DNA of 64,000 bases from Streptomyces sp. NBC_01314 (lineage in GTDB: Bacteria > Actinomycetota > Actinomycetes > Streptomycetales > Streptomycetaceae), in assembly GCF_041435215.1 (NCBI RefSeq), contig NZ_CP108394.1, forward strand, positions 9,300,001-9,364,000, in the 5' to 3' direction. Shown here in pieces: positions 53,583 to 62,105 of the stretch; positions within the stretch are counted from its first letter, which is position 1, and each line of letters opens with the position of its first letter. The notes under the pieces were generated by a model. That model did not search any database and had not been told where the DNA came from. It saw nothing but the letters and a program-made list of their open reading frames with translations. The position numbers were made by a program, and so were the translations under genes.

Positions 53583-54053
53583 CTACCTCACCGTCGGCCC
53601 GGTCACCGACCAGCCCGGGGACTGCGGGTGTGCCGTGAGGTCCTCGTGACGCACCTCGCCGTCGCAGGCCGTGCAGGTGACCACGGGGATCAGTTCGTTG
53701 CCGCAGATGTGCTCGATCACCATGGGGCGATCGTCGTCCTTCCGGAGATGGCGGTCGCCCCACGCCATGAGCGTCATCAGGATCGGTTCCAGTTCGAGAC
53801 CCGGCGGTGTGGGCCGGTACTCGAAGCGCTGCGGGCGCTCGTGGTAGACGTGCTTGTGCAGGATGCCCGCGTCCACCAGGCGCCTGAGGCGGGTCGCCAG
53901 TACGTCACGCGGGGCCCCGATGTTGCGGACCAACTGGTCGAAGCGGCCGTTGCCGAGGCAGACCTCGCGCAGGACCAGCAGGGAGTACTTCTCACCGACG
54001 AGTGCCAGGGTGTCGGCGATGGAGCAGGGGCGGGGATCTCCGGAGGCGGGCAT
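53583..54053 (-). CDS. HxlR-family regulator
   Basis: A 156-aa winged-helix regulator: CSIADTLALVGEKYSLLVLREV, RFDQLVRNIGAPRDVLATRL and DAGILHKHVYHERPQRFEYR. After the domain a Cys-containing C-terminus (ICGNELIPVVTCTACDGEV) could bind metal or sense redox state. TAGACT is 6 bases from ATG 54053, giving a leaderless transcript. The target is unknown. Confidence 0.9.
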   Translation of the reverse strand: MPASGDPRPCSIADTLALVGEKYSLLVLREVCLGNGRFDQLVRNIGAPRDVLATRLRRLVDAGILHKHVYHERPQRFEYRPTPPGLELEPILMTLMAWGDRHLRKDDDRPMVIEHICGNELIPVVTCTACDGEVRHEDLTAHPQSPGWSVTGPTVR

Positions 54054-54180
54054 GCGCCCAGTCTAGGGGGAGGGTTTGTTTTCCCAACGCGCTGAGCTGC
54101 GATGAGTCCGGAATGCCTACTCACTGATGGTCGATCTCTCCCCTGTCCATCGGCTCAAGGGCGGCTCGCGGCCGTCGCCG

Positions 54181-54966
54181 TCAGCGGGCTCGCAAGTGAT
54201 GGCGTTTGCGCCAGGCCAGGACCGCGCCGACCAGGGCCGGGATCGCGATGCAGGCCATGGCGATCAGGAAGGCAGGGGAGGTCGGGGACGAGGCTCGGGC
54301 GCCGGCCACCGCGTACGCGGCGGTGTTCGGGATGGAGCCTAGGGCGGTGGCGAGGAGAAAAGGGAGGTAGCCCATGCGGGAGACGGACGCGCAGTAGTTG
54401 GCCGCCCAGAAGGGCACTCCCGGGAACAGCCGGGCCGCCAGCATCGAGCGGAAGCCGTGGCGGCTGAGCTGGCCGTCCGCCGACTTCAGCCAGCGGTGGC
54501 GGAGAAGGGGGCGCAGAGCGTCCTGCCCCAGTATCCGGCCCAGGCCGAAGGCGATACCGGCCCCGAGGACGGTGCCCGCCAGCGCCGAGGCCAGACCCAG
54601 CTGGGAGCCGAAGAGGGCACCTGCCGCGATGTTGAGGATCGGCCGGGGCACGAAGGCGACCGTGCACAGCCCGTACGCCACCGCGAACATGACGACCGCC
54701 GCGGCGCCGCTCAGCTGTGGCGGCCAGCCGTCGGCCAGCAGCCGCTGCGGCTCGAACAGCAGGACGGTCGACACGGCGCCCACGAGCAGCGCCACGAGCA
54801 GGGAGAACCGGGCCCACGGCGAGAACAGCAGTCTGCCCCAGCGGGCGGTGCGCCTCAGCGCCACGGCTGGAACGGTGGCGGAGGGTGTGGCGATGGCGAG
54901 CTCCGTGGCGGCGGTCCGGGGAAGGACCGTGGCGGTGCCCCCGGAGCGGGCGGTGGCATCGAGCAT
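54181..54966 (-). CDS. VTT/TVP38-type membrane protein
   Basis: A 261-aa membrane protein with five or six helices and the SNARE-associated/VTT signature: FVPRPILNIAAGALFGSQLG, AGTVLGAGIAFGLGRILGQD and ARLFPGVPFWAANYCASVSRM. VTT proteins (DedA, TVP38, VTT domain) include lipid scramblases and flippases. TACCGT is 6 bases from ATG 54966, so the mRNA is probably leaderless. Confidence 0.87.
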   Translation of the reverse strand: MLDATARSGGTATVLPRTAATELAIATPSATVPAVALRRTARWGRLLFSPWARFSLLVALLVGAVSTVLLFEPQRLLADGWPPQLSGAAAVVMFAVAYGLCTVAFVPRPILNIAAGALFGSQLGLASALAGTVLGAGIAFGLGRILGQDALRPLLRHRWLKSADGQLSRHGFRSMLAARLFPGVPFWAANYCASVSRMGYLPFLLATALGSIPNTAAYAVAGARASSPTSPAFLIAMACIAIPALVGAVLAWRKRHHLRAR

Positions 54967-55478
54967 TCGTCGACGGTAACCGACCCATGTACGTGTATGC
55001 CGTACGGAACGTCTCACGGGCGTCACAGCGAGCGGAACAACGGGCTCGCCCGCCACGGTGTGCTCAGGGCCCCGACAAGCACGGTGCACCATGCTGCCTG
55101 CACGTTCCGGAACACGGTCCCGACCTGGGCACCGTTCATCCCGGACAGCCTCTTGTGAAGCATCTCTCTTCGGCTCCCCCTGGGAACCCGCGCGTACCGA
55201 AAACCATTCGACGCGGGCCGACTTGTCGACGATGATCGGCCTCATGTTCCGGCACGCCTTCGCTCTCGCCGCATCCGCCACAGGCGCGGATGCCCCGAAG
55301 GCTGCCCTTCTGATCGTCGTGGCCGCCGCAGACGGCGCCCGAAGCTGACCCTTCCCGGAGATTCCGGCGGACCCCGCAGGGGGAGGGTCGGCAGGACCTC
55401 GGGGTCCCCGTCCCGGCAGCGCCCGTAGTCGCGCCGGGGCCTCACTCGGTACCGCTGAAGAGACTTCGAGGTACAGCC
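54967..55478. other. Long gap upstream of tuf3
   Basis: 512 bases between divergent genes. I see no coding signature: the longest frame gives a 96-aa Arg/Ser-rich product, and a 38-codon frame (ATG 55232) has no ribosome site. The tuf3 promoter, known from memory to respond to the stringent response in S. coelicolor, must be here but could not be placed. Confidence 0.5.
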
Positions 55479-56660
55479 ATGTCCAAGACGGCCTACGTCC
55501 GCACGAAACCGCATCTCAACATCGGCACCATGGGCCATGTCGACCACGGCAAGACCACCCTGACCGCCGCCATCACCAAGGTCCTCGCCGAGCGCGGGGC
55601 CGGCACCTTCGTACCGTTCGACCGCATCGACCGCGCCCCGGAGGAGGCGGCGCGCGGCATCACCATCAACATCGCGCACGTCGAGTACGAGACCGACACC
55701 CGGCACTACGCGCACGTCGACATGCCCGGCCACGCCGACTACGTCAAGAACATGGTCACCGGGGCCGCCCAGCTCGACGGGGCGATCCTCGTCGTCTCCG
55801 CGCTCGACGGGATCATGCCGCAGACCGCCGAGCACGTGCTGCTCGCCCGGCAGGTGGGTGTGAACCATGTGGTCGTCGCGCTGAACAAGGCCGACGCCGT
55901 CGACGACGGCGAAGACACCGTACTGATCGACCTCGTCGAACTGGAGGTCCGCGAACTGCTCACCGCGCACGGGTACGGCGGCGACTCCGTACCCGTCGTA
56001 CGGGTCTCCGGGCTCAAGGCGCTCGAAGGGGACCCGCGGTGGACGGCGTCCATCGACGCGCTGCTGGACGCGGTGGACACGTACGTCCCGATGCCCGAGC
56101 GGTATCTGGACGCGCCGTTCCTGCTGTCCGTGGAGAACGTCCTCACGATCACGGGCCGGGGGACCGTCGTCACCGGTGCCGTCGAGCGGGGCACGATCCA
56201 CGTGGGGGACCGGGTCGAGGTGCTCGGTGCCGAGGTGGAGACGGTGGTCACCGGCCTGGAGACCTTCGGCAAGCCGATGTCCGAGGCGCAGGCCGGGGAC
56301 AACGTCGCGCTGCTGCTGCGCGGGGTGGGACGGGACGCCGTCCGCCGCGGGCATGTGGTGGCCGCGCCCGGCAGCGTCGTACCCAGGCGGAACTTCACCG
56401 CGCAGGTGTATGTGCTGTCGGCGAGTGAGGGCGGGCGTACGACTCCGGTTTCCACCGGGTACCGGCCCCAGTTCTACATCCGTACGGCGGATGTGGTCGG
56501 GGACGTCGACCTCGGTGGGATCGCCGTCGCGCGGCCCGGGGACCGGGTCACGATGAGTGTGGAGCTGGGCCGGGAGGTTCCGTTGGAGCCGGGGCTCGGG
56601 TTCGCGATTCGTGAGGGCGGCCGGACCGTGGGGGCGGGGACCGTGACGGCCGTTCAGTAG
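55479..56660 (+). CDS. tuf3: Elongation factor Tu, divergent Streptomyces EF-Tu3
   Basis: A 393-aa GTPase carrying aminoacyl-tRNA to the ribosome. G1 is GHVDHGKTT, switch II is [14 protein letters not shown]4 is NKAD and G5 SGLKAL. Several positions differ from normal EF-Tu: DMPGH instead of DCPGH, SGLKAL instead of SALKAL, and many replacements in domain 2 ([20 protein letters not shown]). This is the pattern of EF-Tu3, a minor isoform in Streptomyces. A weak GAGG lies 7 bases upstream. Standing alone, away from rpsL-rpsG-fus-tuf1, fits tuf3. From memory its expression rises when ppGpp does. Confidence 0.95.
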   Translation: MSKTAYVRTKPHLNIGTMGHVDHGKTTLTAAITKVLAERGAGTFVPFDRIDRAPEEAARGITINIAHVEYETDTRHYAHVDMPGHADYVKNMVTGAAQLDGAILVVSALDGIMPQTAEHVLLARQVGVNHVVVALNKADAVDDGEDTVLIDLVELEVRELLTAHGYGGDSVPVVRVSGLKALEGDPRWTASIDALLDAVDTYVPMPERYLDAPFLLSVENVLTITGRGTVVTGAVERGTIHVGDRVEVLGAEVETVVTGLETFGKPMSEAQAGDNVALLLRGVGRDAVRRGHVVAAPGSVVPRRNFTAQVYVLSASEGGRTTPVSTGYRPQFYIRTADVVGDVDLGGIAVARPGDRVTMSVELGREVPLEPGLGFAIREGGRTVGAGTVTAVQ

Positions 56661-56689
56661 GTGCCGCCGCGGTGTGCGGGGGACTGCGG

Positions 56690-56737
56690 GCCGGGTCCTG
56701 GCCGGTCGCGCGGTCCCCCGCGCTGTTTGCGGGGACG
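56690..56737 (+). repeat. Dispersed intergenic hairpin repeat, copy D (diverged)
   Basis: GGGCCGGGTCCTGGCCGGTC then GCGCGGTCCCCCGCGCTGTT and TGCGGGGACG. The GGTCGCGCGGTyCCCCGCGC core matches copies A and C, the 5' part less well. The stem is TCCCCCGC/GCGGGGA. Confidence 0.55.
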
Positions 56738-56782
56738 CCGCGGTGGCTCTTCGGGCAAGGGCGCGCCCGGCACAATGGGGCC

Positions 56783-57628
56783 GTGAACGAAGCCATACCC
56801 GTCTCCCGTGCCATTGATCAGGGGACCGCCAAGCTCATGCCCGACGTCGACCGGGAGCGGGCCTGGCTGCTGACCGTGGACGGGGCGCCGCAGTCGTACG
56901 TGGACCTGGATGAGCCGACGCATCTGGAGTTCGAGTACGTGCGACGGCTCGGGCATGTGCTGGACACGGTGGCGGAGCCGGGGCGGGCGCTCGATGTGCT
57001 GCACCTGGGTGGGGGCGCGTTCACACTGCCCAGGTATGTGGCCGCCACCCGGCCCGGGTCCCGTCAGGAGGTCGTCGAGTTCGACCGGGGGCTGCTGGAC
57101 CTGGTCGTCGAGCAGCTGCCCCTGCCCGGTGACGCGGGGATCGCGCTGCACGGCGCGGACGCCGGGGAATGGCTGGAAGCGGCCCCCGCGGACTCCGCCG
57201 ACGTGGTCGTGGGGGATGTGTTCGGGGGCTCGCGGATCCCGGCGCACCTGACGACCGTGGCGTACGCGCGGGCCGCCGAGCGGGTGCTGCGCGCGGACGG
57301 GCTGTACCTCGCGAACCTGGCCGACGGCGCGCCCTTCGCGTTCCTGCGGTCCCAACTGGCCACGCTCGCCACGGTGTTCGAGGAACTGGTGCTGATCGCC
57401 GAGCCGGGCGTGCTGCGCGGCCGGCGGTTCGGGAACGCCGTGCTGGTCGCCGCCCATCAGCCGCCCGACATCGCCGCCCTTGCCCGGCGGACCGCCGCCG
57501 ACGCCTTCCCGGCACGGGTCGAGCACGGCCCCGCGCTGCGCGACTTCATCGGCGGTGCCGCACCCGTGCGCGAGGAGGACGCCGTGCCGTCACCCGAGCC
57601 GCCCGACGGAGCCTTCGGTATCGGCTGA
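56783..57628 (+). CDS. Spermidine-synthase-like methyltransferase-fold protein
   Basis: A 281-aa protein with a SAM/dcSAM-binding Rossmann fold: VLHLGGGAFTLPRYVAATRP (motif I), VVEFDRGLLDLVVEQL (acidic loop) and VVVGDVFGGSRIP. The N-terminus is short (SYVDLDEPTHLEFEYVRRLG carries the Tyr-Asp of the family). Substrate residues for putrescine are not clear, so polyamine synthesis is unproven. GTG 56783 is 6 bases from CACAAT, so the mRNA is probably leaderless. The C-terminus overlaps the convergent MFS gene by 39 bases. Confidence 0.85.
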   Translation: MNEAIPVSRAIDQGTAKLMPDVDRERAWLLTVDGAPQSYVDLDEPTHLEFEYVRRLGHVLDTVAEPGRALDVLHLGGGAFTLPRYVAATRPGSRQEVVEFDRGLLDLVVEQLPLPGDAGIALHGADAGEWLEAAPADSADVVVGDVFGGSRIPAHLTTVAYARAAERVLRADGLYLANLADGAPFAFLRSQLATLATVFEELVLIAEPGVLRGRRFGNAVLVAAHQPPDIAALARRTAADAFPARVEHGPALRDFIGGAAPVREEDAVPSPEPPDGAFGIG

Positions 57629-58999
57629 GCCGGGCAGGGCACGGGGCTCGGCGTCGGGTTCGGCGTCGGACTCCGCCTCGGGCTGGGCGTCGGGCTCGGT
57701 GTCGGGCTTGGCATCGGACTCCGCCTCGGGTTCGGCGGCGGGCTCGGTGTCGGGCTTGGCCAGCACCACCGGCACACTGCGCCGGGTCAGGTTCCGCACG
57801 TCCCGTACGCACAGCACCGCCGCCGTGGCCGCCACGCACAGCGCGGCGCAGCCCCACAGGGCCGCCGTACGCCCGAAGGCGCTCTCCGCCGGGCCCGCCA
57901 ACGCGGCGGCCAGCGGCACCATCGCCACCGAGCCGAACCAGTCGTAGGCCGAGACACGGGACAGCTTGTCCTCGGGGATCTCCTGGTGCAGCGCGGTCAT
58001 CCAGGAGACACCGAACACCTCGATCGACAGACCGCTGACGAACATGGCGAGGCACAGCACGGCGATCGGCGTCGGGACGGCGAGCGCGGCGGACGGCAGG
58101 GCGAACGGGAAGACGCACAGGACGCCCACGAGGAGGAGGCGGCGCGGTTTCCAGCGGGTCATGAGCAGCGCCCCGACGGCGTTGCCGGCCCCGAACAGGG
58201 CCAGCGCCAGTCCCCAGGGGCCGGGTCCGCCGAGGCTGTCGTTGGCGACCTGGGGGCCGTAGACCGCGTCGGCGGCGACCATGACCGCGTTCACCAGGGA
58301 GAACTGGACGACGATCGCCCACAGCCAGGTGCGGCCGGTGAACTCATGCCAGCCGTCCCGGAGATCGGCGAGCATCCCGTGGCCCGGTTCGCGTGCCGGT
58401 ATGTGGCTCACGTCGAGGAAGGCGCGCAGGGCGCCGGCGAACGCGAACGCGACGGCGTCCACCGCGAGCACCCAGCCGGGGCCGATCACCGCGACCAGGG
58501 CGCCGCCGAGTGCCGCGCCCGTCATGGTCGCGCCCTGCGACGCGAACCGGAACAGCGCGAAGGCCCGGCCCGCCTGCTCGGCGGTGACCGAGGAGAGCAG
58601 CATGCCCTCCGCGGCCGGGCCGAAGAACGCATGGCCGGTGCCGCCGAGCGCGGAGAGCAGCATCATCTGCCAGAGGTGTGCCTCGCCGCTGAGCACGAGC
58701 ACGGCGAAGACGGCCTGGGAGAGACAGCTGAGGGTGTTCGCCGCGACCATCACCCGGTGCCGGGGCAGCCGGTCCGCGACCGCGCCGCCGATCAGCAGGA
58801 ACAGCACCAGCGGCAGGGTCCGCGCCGCCGCGACCAGCCCTACGTCACCGCCGTCGCCGCCCGCCTCCAGGACCGCGAACGCGGCCGCGATCAGGGCGCC
58901 GTTGCTGCCGAGGTTGGTGACGACCGCGGCCGTCGTCAGCAGGGTGTAGTTGCGGCCTGCCCAGGCGGGGCGACGGCGGAAGGCGACGGGAGGGGTCAC
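57590..58999 (-). CDS. MFS exporter (EntS/MDR type) with acidic repetitive tail
   Basis: A 469-aa transporter with about 12 helices: YTLLTTAAVVTNLGSNGALI, LVLFLLIGGAVADRLPRHRV (MFS motif A) and GGTGHAFFGPAAEGMLLSSV. This resembles the MFS_3/TMR3 group (EntS-like). Its last 60 residues are repeats of Asp/Glu/Pro (EPEAESDAKPDTEPD, QPEAESDAEPDAE) encoded by a 48-bp duplication. The GTG start is 6 bases from GATAGT. Substrate unknown. Confidence 0.88.
   Translation of the reverse strand: MTPPVAFRRRPAWAGRNYTLLTTAAVVTNLGSNGALIAAAFAVLEAGGDGGDVGLVAAARTLPLVLFLLIGGAVADRLPRHRVMVAANTLSCLSQAVFAVLVLSGEAHLWQMMLLSALGGTGHAFFGPAAEGMLLSSVTAEQAGRAFALFRFASQGATMTGAALGGALVAVIGPGWVLAVDAVAFAFAGALRAFLDVSHIPAREPGHGMLADLRDGWHEFTGRTWLWAIVVQFSLVNAVMVAADAVYGPQVANDSLGGPGPWGLALALFGAGNAVGALLMTRWKPRRLLLVGVLCVFPFALPSAALAVPTPIAVLCLAMFVSGLSIEVFGVSWMTALHQEIPEDKLSRVSAYDWFGSVAMVPLAAALAGPAESAFGRTAALWGCAALCVAATAAVLCVRDVRNLTRRSVPVVLAKPDTEPAAEPEAESDAKPDTEPDAQPEAESDAEPDAEPRALPGSADTEGSVGRLG
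57666..57761. repeat. 48-bp tandem duplication in the MFS coding region
   Basis: Two 48-bp units (57666-57713 and 57714-57761), starting TCGGACTCCGCCTCGGG, are nearly identical. They encode the acidic tail of the MFS protein on the minus strand. Confidence 0.85.
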
Positions 59000-59207
59000 C
59001 TGCCGACTATCGCCGCCCCGCCGCCTTCTGCCAAACCGTTTCCGCACAGGATGCGGCCGGATCGGGCTGCATCGGGCCGGAGGGCAAGGCCGCCGGCACC
59101 GGGGCTGTGCGCCCCGCGTGCGGCCGCCGCGTGACGCCGACGATCCCGCCTGCCCCTGCCCCTGCCTTGTCCCTTGCCCTGTCCCCGGACAGGGCAAGGC
59201 AGTCGGT

Positions 59208-60266
59208 TCAGCCGCCCGTCGGTTCGCCGTACAGCCGTACCGTGCTGAGGATCTTCTGCACCGTCGCGTCCGGGACCTCGTCGTCGACGTCCTTGGCACC
59301 GTGGAACGTCCAGGAGACGTAGTCACCGGCCGAGTTCTTGAAGGCGAACGTGGTCGCCTTGCCGTCGGTGTCGCACTTGCCCTTCTTGGCGACGCCCTTC
59401 GAGTACGTGGTCGCGACGCTGCCCTCGACGCCCGACGTGGTGGTGTACGCCTTGGCCTTGCCGATGGTCATCTTCTTCTTGGAGGTGTCCTTCTGGTCGG
59501 TGTAACCGCCGAAGACCCACCACGCCGAGTCGTTACGGGCGATGTCCTCGGTGCCCTTGGCGCCCTGCTGGCCCTTGGTGCCCACGGCGGCCAGCGAACT
59601 CGTCTCCTCGTTGCCGTCCTTGTCGTCGTCGGACGTGCACCACTTCTCCTTGAGGACGGCAGGTGCCGACATGCCGATGAGGACCGAACCGTCGCCCTTC
59701 TCGTCGTCCTCGAAGCCGATGAAGGTGTCGGCCGACTGGACGGCCCACTCGGCGGGCACGTCGAAGGCCGTACCCCACTTGGGGTTGACGACGACCTTCC
59801 AGCCCGCGACGGTCGGCTTCGCCCCGGCGTCATCGCCGCGCGGGTTGTCCTCGGTGCTCTCGGACACGGTCGGCGACGGGGAGGCCGAAGGAGCGGACTC
59901 GGTCTTCGACTTGTCCTTGTCGCCGTCGCCACCGAGGACCAGGAAGCCCGTCACACCGGCGGCCACGACGACCGCCGTGGCCGCGATGATCGCGATGAGC
60001 TTCGTCCGGTTGCCGCCGCCTCCGCCCGGCGGCGCCGGCGGGCCCGCGGGTCCTTGCGCGCCCCACTGCGGTTGCTGCCCGTACGGGGGCTGCTGGCCCG
60101 TCGACTGGTATCCGGGCTGCTGGTAGGGGTTGGGTTGCTGGTACCCCGGCTGTTGGTATCCCGACTGTCCCGGCTGTCCCGACTGGTCGTACCCCTGCTG
60201 CTGGTACGGGTTCGGCTGCTGCGGTTGGTGCTCGCCCCCGGGCGGCTGCTGCTGTCCTGGCCACAT
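59208..60266 (-). CDS. Gln/Pro/Tyr-rich single-pass membrane protein
   Basis: A 352-aa protein. The cytoplasmic N-terminus (1-85) is a low-complexity Gln/Pro/Tyr/Gly domain (NPYQQQGYDQSGQPGQSGYQ, QPGYQQPNPYQQPGYQ); then a transmembrane helix (LIAIIAATAVVVAAGVTGFL), a Lys/Asp/Ser linker, and an extracellular domain with KPTVAGWKVVVNPKWGTAFD, WCTSDDDKDG, AFKNSAGDYVSWTFHG. The C-terminus resembles actinobacterial proteins of unknown function. TATGGT lies 8 bases before ATG 60266. Confidence 0.82.
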   Translation of the reverse strand: MWPGQQQPPGGEHQPQQPNPYQQQGYDQSGQPGQSGYQQPGYQQPNPYQQPGYQSTGQQPPYGQQPQWGAQGPAGPPAPPGGGGGNRTKLIAIIAATAVVVAAGVTGFLVLGGDGDKDKSKTESAPSASPSPTVSESTEDNPRGDDAGAKPTVAGWKVVVNPKWGTAFDVPAEWAVQSADTFIGFEDDEKGDGSVLIGMSAPAVLKEKWCTSDDDKDGNEETSSLAAVGTKGQQGAKGTEDIARNDSAWWVFGGYTDQKDTSKKKMTIGKAKAYTTTSGVEGSVATTYSKGVAKKGKCDTDGKATTFAFKNSAGDYVSWTFHGAKDVDDEVPDATVQKILSTVRLYGEPTGG

Positions 60267-60299
60267 GGCTCGTAACCATAGATGCGCCGGGGGGCGGGG

Positions 60300-60560
60300 T
60301 GCCACGGGAGTCCAGGAAGCGCCTTTGCACTTGGGACGAACGGCTCCAAAACGCCCTGGGTCGAGGACTTTTGACTCGATGCCCCCGGGGCTGTCGGGAG
60401 GTGGCCGGATCCCCCATGAGTCCGACGGGCGACCAGGCCGCGAAGGCCCCTTCGGCGTTCTTGAACGCGAACACCGTCGACCTGCCGTCCGTCCGGCTCT
60501 TCTCCCCCTCCAGGAGGGGCCCGCATGTCGACGTCGGGGTTTGTCCAGTGGCCGGCGACG
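60300..60560 (-). pseudogene. Decayed paralogue fragment of the adjacent membrane protein
   Basis: On the minus strand, RTDGRSTVFAFKNAEGAFAA followed by W (60433-60495) lines up with DTDGKATTFAFKNSAGDYVS followed by W of the neighbouring gene, with about half the residues identical over 22. The frames on either side are broken: the upstream part (FVAGHWTNPDV) and the downstream part (ESKVLDPGRFGAVRP, like QKILSTVRLYGEP) fall in other frames. It has no start and no long open frame, so it looks like a remnant of a tandem duplicate. The ends of the remnant are uncertain. Confidence 0.6.
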
Positions 60561-60607
60561 AAGTGGCGATCACAGGGGCGCCCCTGGTCAGGCTTGCTAC
60601 TCGTGGG

Positions 60608-60613
60608 TAACAT
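60608..60613 (+). promoter_or_regulatory. -10 element of the leaderless thioesterase gene
   Basis: TAACAT is exactly 6 bases before ATG 60620 with no ribosome site between. Confidence 0.65.
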
Positions 60614-60619
60614 CGGGAT

Positions 60620-61072
60620 ATGAGCGCAGACCAGATGTCGATCGGCGAGATGCTCGCCGCCACGGTGCCGATGGCCAGGACCTTGAACCTGGAGTTCCTG
60701 GAGACCACGCCGGAGAAGGCCGTGGTGGCACTGCCGGACCGGAGCGAGTTCCACAACCACGTCGGCGGTCCGCACGCAGGCGCGATGTTCACGCTGGGTG
60801 AGTCGGCGAGCGGGGCGATCGTGCTCGCCGCGTTCGGGGACCAGCTCTCCCGTGCCGTGCCGCTCGCAGTCAGCGCCGAGATCGCGTACAGGAAACTCGC
60901 GATGGGGCCCGTCACGGCCACCGCCACACTGGGCCGCCCCGCCGCCGAGGTTGTCGCCGAACTCGACGCCGGACAGCGCCCCGAGTTCCCCGTCACCGTC
61001 GCCATCCAACGTGCCGACGGCGCTGTGACCGGCGAGATGACCGTCGTCTGGACACTGCGCCCCAACACCTGA
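60620..61072 (+). CDS. Hotdog-fold thioesterase (DUF4442)
   Basis: A 150-aa single-domain hotdog protein: MLAATVPMARTLNLEFLETT, NHVGGPHAGAMFTLGESASG (substrate-binding helix with Gly-Gly-Pro-His) and LAVSAEIAYRKLAMGPVTAT. DUF4442/PaaI relatives hydrolyse acyl-CoAs. The catalytic Asp/Asn is not certain. The mRNA is probably leaderless. Confidence 0.87.
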   Translation: MSADQMSIGEMLAATVPMARTLNLEFLETTPEKAVVALPDRSEFHNHVGGPHAGAMFTLGESASGAIVLAAFGDQLSRAVPLAVSAEIAYRKLAMGPVTATATLGRPAAEVVAELDAGQRPEFPVTVAIQRADGAVTGEMTVVWTLRPNT

Positions 61073-61370
61073 CCCCGGGGCGCGCTCAGCCCGCGCGTCC
61101 CGGCCGCCCCCCAACACCCGATCCCGAGGGCGGGCCGGGCGTCGGCCGGCCGTACACCGCCGCCCAGGGCGGTCGGAATCCGTGTCCCGGTGTTTCTCGG
61201 TTTCTTTCGCGGTTCCTCCCCCAGTTCCTCCCTCAGCTCCCCTCTCGGTTCCTCGATCCGTTCCTCCAGGACTCCGGGCCGTCCGAGTAACCGGGTAGGC
61301 TGCCCCGGCGCGCGCTCCGTCGTGGGCGCACGCCGGGGGTCCTTGATCCACTACACGGGAGGAACCGGCT
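61073..61370. other. Pyrimidine-rich gap before dedA
   Basis: GTTCCTC or a close variant recurs four times at about 61212-61268 in a C/T-rich stretch. No gene signature; the dedA promoter is probably at the right end. Confidence 0.5.
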
Positions 61371-62021
61371 TTGCACGTGCAGGAGTGGCTCGAAACAGTG
61401 CCTCCGCTCAGCATCTACCTGCTGGTGGGGCTGGTCATCGGCCTGGAGAGCCTGGGCATTCCGCTGCCGGGCGAGATCATCCTGGTCTCCTCCGCGCTGC
61501 TCGCCTCCCAGCACGGTGAGATCGACCCGTTCGTCCTCGGCGCCTGTGCCACCGCCGGCGCGATCATCGGCGACTCCATCGGCTACGCCATCGGCCGCAA
61601 GGGCGGCCGTCCGCTGCTGGACAAGCTCAACCGAAGGTTCCCCAAGCACTTCAGCGAGAGCAACATCGCCGTCGCCGAGCGCTCCTTCGACCGGTGGGGC
61701 ATGTGGGCCGTCTTCTTCGGCCGCTTCATCGCCCTCCTCCGCATCTTCGCCGGCCCTCTCGCCGGCGTCCTGCAGATGCCCTACTGGCGCTTCCTGGTCG
61801 CCAACGTCCTCGGCGGCATCCTCTGGGCCGGTGGCACGACCGCCGTCATCTACTACGTCGGTGTCGTCGCCGAGGCCTGGCTCAAGCGCTTCTCCTGGCT
61901 GGGCCTGGTCCTGGCCGTCCTGATCGGCGTCACCTCGATGCTGGTGATCAAGCGCAAGGCGAAGAAGGCGGCGGAAGCGGCGGAGAAGACCGAGGGGGAG
62001 CTGGTCACCGCCGCCGAGTGA
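61371..62021 (+). CDS. DedA-family membrane protein
   Basis: A 216-aa membrane protein. Typical DedA/VTT features are LGIPLPGEIILVSSALLASQ (E and acidic site), GAIIGDSIGYAIGRKGGRPL, FFGRFIALLRIFAGPLAGVL (conserved Arg) and a C-terminal helix. DedA proteins act in lipid translocation and membrane homeostasis, including undecaprenyl phosphate recycling. TTG 61371 has GGGAGGAA at 9 bases; GTG 61377 is a second option. It pairs logically with uppP in this window. Confidence 0.88.
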   Translation: MHVQEWLETVPPLSIYLLVGLVIGLESLGIPLPGEIILVSSALLASQHGEIDPFVLGACATAGAIIGDSIGYAIGRKGGRPLLDKLNRRFPKHFSESNIAVAERSFDRWGMWAVFFGRFIALLRIFAGPLAGVLQMPYWRFLVANVLGGILWAGGTTAVIYYVGVVAEAWLKRFSWLGLVLAVLIGVTSMLVIKRKAKKAAEAAEKTEGELVTAAE

Positions 62022-62105
62022 GGCAGGCCGGACAAGGCGCGGGGCCGTTTCGATGTGTGGCCCCGTCGCGTGGGCGGGACCAGCCACATCCGGCCGGCGG
62101 ACGTC

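Noticed and set aside
55232..55348. 38-codon leader peptide before tuf3
   Set aside because: No ribosome site or attenuator structure; codon content gives no support.
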